The position numbers and the translations under genes were made by a program. From NCBI GenBank assembly GCA_031290315.1, contig JAITNS010000087.1, positions 1 to 9,213 on the forward strand: a DNA stretch of 9,213 bases. Direction: 5' to 3'. Below, piece by piece: positions 7,652 through 9,213 of the stretch. This DNA is from Puniceicoccales bacterium (lineage in GTDB: Bacteria; Verrucomicrobiota; Verrucomicrobiia; Opitutales; LL51). Position 1 is the stretch's first letter. Each line of letters starts with the position of its first letter. Under the pieces are notes generated by a model. That model ran no database searches. It was not told where the DNA came from and worked only from the letters and a program-made list of their open reading frames with translations.

Positions 7652-8440
7652 ATGGAGTTTATTGTAATTAAGCGGATGGATCGAGATTTATTTGAGATTG
7701 TTCGTTATTGCGATGAGCGTCTAAGTATTGCGCACATTGAAGATTATGAGGGAGCATTTAATGGGTTACAATTTCAGAATAGCGGGGTTATTCATAAAAT
7801 TGCTGCTGCGGTTGATGGTAATTTAGAAAGTATAGAAAGAGCGGCTGAGGTTGGAGCCGACTTACTTTTTGTTCACCACGGTATATTTTGGGGACATCAT
7901 ACACCAATAATAAAAAATACTTATAAGAAATATAAAGCACTAATTGGGAATGACATAGCGCTTTACTCTTGTCATCTTCCATTGGATGCCCATCTCGAAA
8001 TCGGTAACAATGCGATTATTGCTCAAAAATTAGGCCTAACCCATATATTTTCAGAATTTGAATTTCATCGAACAAAAATTGGTATTATTGGGAAAAAGAA
8101 AATAGAACGCCAAGCATTTAAAGAATTTTTGAAAACAATTTTCCAAAATTTTATTGCGATGGAATATGGCCCTAGAAATATCGAAAATATTGCTGTTGTA
8201 TCGGGAGGGAGTGGAAAAATTCTCGATCAACTTGCTCAAAATAATGAATTTCATATCGATACGGTATTAATTGGGGAATGTCAGCAATATCACTATAATA
8301 TTGCTCGCGAAAATAATATCAATGTCTATCTTTGCGGCCATTATGCTACTGAAATTTTCGGCGTCAATGCCCTTGCTACAGAAGTTTCGCAAAAATTTTC
8401 ACTCCCTTTTGAATTTATTCACAGCGAATGCCCTCTGTAA
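7652..8440 (+). CDS. Nif3/YbgI-family dinuclear metal protein
   Basis: Conserved, nearly universal family with a toroidal hexamer and a two-metal site; its physiological reaction is unsettled (annotated in some databases as GTP cyclohydrolase 1 type 2 homologue). The 262-residue protein is the compact form without the PII-like insert. Predicted ligands are all present: His75-His76 in FVHHGIFWG, Asp112 in CHLPLDAH, and His230 and Glu234 in LCGHYATEIFG; GECQQYHY (208-215) is the other family motif. The start at 7652 gives eight residues (MEFIVIKR) before a second in-frame ATG at 7676, whose product MDRDLFEIVRYCDERL fits usual family N-termini better. Neither start has a clear Shine-Dalgarno, so the true start may be 7676. 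It diverges from the ABC-F gene across 64 bp, and the hairpin array starts one base after its stop. Confidence 0.93.
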   Translation: MEFIVIKRMDRDLFEIVRYCDERLSIAHIEDYEGAFNGLQFQNSGVIHKIAAAVDGNLESIERAAEVGADLLFVHHGIFWGHHTPIIKNTYKKYKALIGNDIALYSCHLPLDAHLEIGNNAIIAQKLGLTHIFSEFEFHRTKIGIIGKKKIERQAFKEFLKTIFQNFIAMEYGPRNIENIAVVSGGSGKILDQLAQNNEFHIDTVLIGECQQYHYNIARENNINVYLCGHYATEIFGVNALATEVSQKFSLPFEFIHSECPL

Positions 8441-8441
8441 T

Positions 8442-8678
8442 ATGGAGCTCTGCCCCATACCCCGCCAGGGGATAGTATCCCCTGGACCTCCTTTATGGCT
8501 GTGCTATTAGCAAAAAACAGATATATGGGGCTTTGCCCCATACCCCACAAGGAGTCACGGACTCCTTGACCTTTTATTAGCCCAATAATTATGTATAATA
8601 TACATAATTATTGGGCTACAATTAAGGTCCAGGAAACATTGTTTCCTGGCGAGGATTATAAGGGCGAGAAGCCCTTAT
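8442..8678. repeat. Hairpin unit 1 (modules A-B-b-C-D-E-F-G)
   Basis: Modules: A 8442-8458 (one A-C mismatch, ATGGAGC against GCCCCAT), B 8465-8485, b 8495-8507 (ATGGC/GCTAT with a G-U pair), C 8525-8541, D 8548-8568, E 8578-8618, F 8629-8649, G 8658-8678. A begins one base past the nif3 stop, so unit 1 is in the likely nif3 3' untranslated region. Confidence 0.9.
8578..8618. repeat. 41-nt perfect palindrome, copy 1 (module E)
   Basis: Left arm TAGCCCAATAATTATGTATA is exactly complementary to the right arm around a single central A (8598). Outside it GACCTT (8568-8573) can pair with AAGGTC (8624-8629) across a small internal loop, extending the fold to about 62 nt. Confidence 0.95.
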
Positions 8679-8696
8679 TTTTATTATTTTTTCTAT
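8658..8696 (+). terminator. Hairpin G of unit 1 with T-rich tail, terminator-like
   Basis: ATAAGGGC (8658-8665) and GCCCTTAT (8671-8678) form an 8-bp stem with a GAGAA loop, followed directly by a tract very rich in T (8676-8692). This has the form of a Rho-independent terminator for plus-strand transcription, such as nif3 read-through. G in units 2 and 3 has no comparable T-run. Confidence 0.45.
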
Positions 8697-8713
8697 TAAG
8701 AAAAATAGATGAT

Positions 8714-8951
8714 ATGGGGCTCTGCCCCCATACCCCGCCAGGGGATAGTATCCCCTGGACCTCCTTTATAGCTGTGCTATTAGCAAAACACCGATATATG
8801 GGGCTTTGCCCCATACCCCACAAGCAGTCACGGACTCCTTGACCTTTTCTTAGCCCAATAATTATGTATACTATACATAATTATTGGGCTACAATTAAGG
8901 TCCAGGAAACAGTGTTTCCTGGCGAGGATCGTAAGGGCGAGCAGCCCTTAC
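8714..8951. repeat. Hairpin unit 2 (modules A-B-b-C-D-E-F-G)
   Basis: Modules: A 8714-8731 (one extra C in the loop or stem), B 8738-8758, b 8768-8780 (ATAGC/GCTAT fully paired), C 8798-8814, D 8821-8841 (a C-C mismatch, CAAGCAGTC against GACTCCTTG), E 8851-8891, F 8902-8922, G 8931-8951. In G the outer pair is G-C instead of the A-T of unit 1. Confidence 0.9.
8851..8891. repeat. 41-nt perfect palindrome, copy 2 (module E)
   Basis: Both 20-nt arms are identical to those at 8578-8618; only the unpaired central base differs (C instead of A). Confidence 0.95.
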
Positions 8952-9020
8952 TTATTTCCTTATGGGGCTCCGCCCCATACCCCGCCAGGGGATGGATCCC
9001 CTGGATCTCCTTCTGGCCCG

Positions 9021-9049
9021 AGATTAGATGCCAACGGCATCTCTAATCT
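9021..9049. repeat. Unit-3-specific hairpin
   Basis: AGATTAGATGCC pairs with GGCATCTCTAATCT around an AAC loop, with a 2-nt bulge. A smaller hairpin, CAAGA/TCTTG, follows at 9055-9066. Together they occupy the place of b-C-D in the other units. Confidence 0.85.
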
Positions 9050-9075
9050 AGGACCAAGAAATCTTGACCTGGTAT

Positions 9076-9116
9076 TAGCCCAATAATTATGTATACTATA
9101 CATAATTATTGGGCTA
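9076..9116. repeat. 41-nt perfect palindrome, copy 3 (module E)
   Basis: Identical to the copy at 8851-8891, including the central C, although the sequence just to its left differs from the other units. Confidence 0.95.
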
Positions 9117-9213
9117 CAATCAAGGTCCAGGAAACTATGTTTCCTGGCGGGGATTATAAGGGCGAGGAGCCTTTATATTTAAAGATTTTCTTTAGAAGTG
9201 CGATAAACGGGCT

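Larger units (their letters stand above)
8442..9176. repeat. Array of three hairpin-packed repeat units (intergenic)
   Basis: No credible gene lies in 8441-9213. The stretch is three imperfect direct copies of a composite unit, at 8442-8678, 8714-8951 and 8962-9176. The order of palindromic modules is A (ATGGGGC/GCCCCAT), B (CCAGGGGAT/ATCCCCTGG), b (ATAGC/GCTAT), C (a second ATGGGGC/GCCCCAT), D (CAAGGAGTC/GACTCCTTG), E (41-nt palindrome), F (CCAGGAAAC/GTTTCCTGG) and G (TAAGGGC/GCCCTTA). I count about 23 hairpins in 735 bp. Unit 3 replaces b, C and D with two different hairpins. Short open frames that cross the array simply read through palindromes. No transposase, tRNA or direct-repeat/spacer pattern is present. 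The bases after 9176 show nothing identifiable. Confidence 0.93.
8962..9176. repeat. Hairpin unit 3, rearranged middle
   Basis: Modules: A 8962-8978, B 8985-9004 (2-nt loop GG instead of AGT), then two hairpins not found in units 1 and 2 (9021-9049 and 9055-9066), E 9076-9116, F 9127-9147 and G 9156-9176 (GCCTTTAT gives one G-U pair). Modules b, C and D are missing, so the unit is a mosaic. Confidence 0.9.

Noticed and set aside
8591..9046. Short plus-strand frames in the hairpin array
   Set aside because: They start inside the 41-nt palindromes and translate hairpin arms; the similarity of the two products only reflects the DNA repeats.
8442..9176. CRISPR array
   Set aside because: The repeats are composite, 215-240 bp long and internally palindromic, without regular short repeats separated by unique spacers; no cas genes are present.
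8442..9176. Integron attC array or insertion sequence
   Set aside because: No integrase or transposase, no cassette genes between the palindromes, and no terminal inverted repeat framing the whole region.

Overview
The window is AT-rich bacterial chromosome carrying mostly housekeeping genes, plus two lineage-specific features at its edges. Conserved proteins are a FtsK/SpoIIIE DNA translocase, a bacterial-type aspartyl-tRNA synthetase, a YheS-like ABC-F ATPase and a Nif3/YbgI-family metalloprotein, with one tRNA-Val(GAC). Sequence flavour (FtsK motor wording, short FtsK linker, the AspRS N-terminus) suggests the Planctomycetota-Verrucomicrobiota-Chlamydiota group, perhaps a host-associated Verrucomicrobiota/Opitutia-like bacterium. 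The ABC-F protein also resembles proteobacterial homologues, so this placement is a low-confidence inference.

Layout. Positions 1-421 (minus) hold the N-terminal 140 codons of an exported protein with near-identical 36-residue repeats; it runs off the left edge. tRNA-Val(GAC) lies at 591-667 (minus). ftsK is at 781-2925 (plus) and meets, with only 3 bp between stop codons, a convergent gene for an unrecognised exported 274-residue protein (2929-3753, minus). aspS (3900-5690, minus) sits 64 bp downstream of the ABC-F gene (5755-7587, minus, GTG start), and the two are probably co-transcribed. A 64-bp divergent intergenic region separates the ABC-F gene from the Nif3-family gene (7652-8440, plus).

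From 8442, one base after the nif3 stop, to 9176 there is no credible gene. This stretch is a densely packed array of hairpins: three imperfect copies of a roughly 215-240 bp unit built from an ordered set of short palindromes, centred on a 41-nt palindrome that is the same in all copies except for its central base. Much of the variation lies in loops, and some stem changes are compensated. This hairpin array is the most unusual thing in the window, followed by the hidden repeat-protein gene at the left end.

Functionally, aspS and the ABC-F gene both concern translation. AspRS carries His31, a mark of the non-discriminating type, which would imply tRNA-dependent Asn-tRNA formation. ftsK serves chromosome segregation and division. 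The two exported proteins have no recognisable function.
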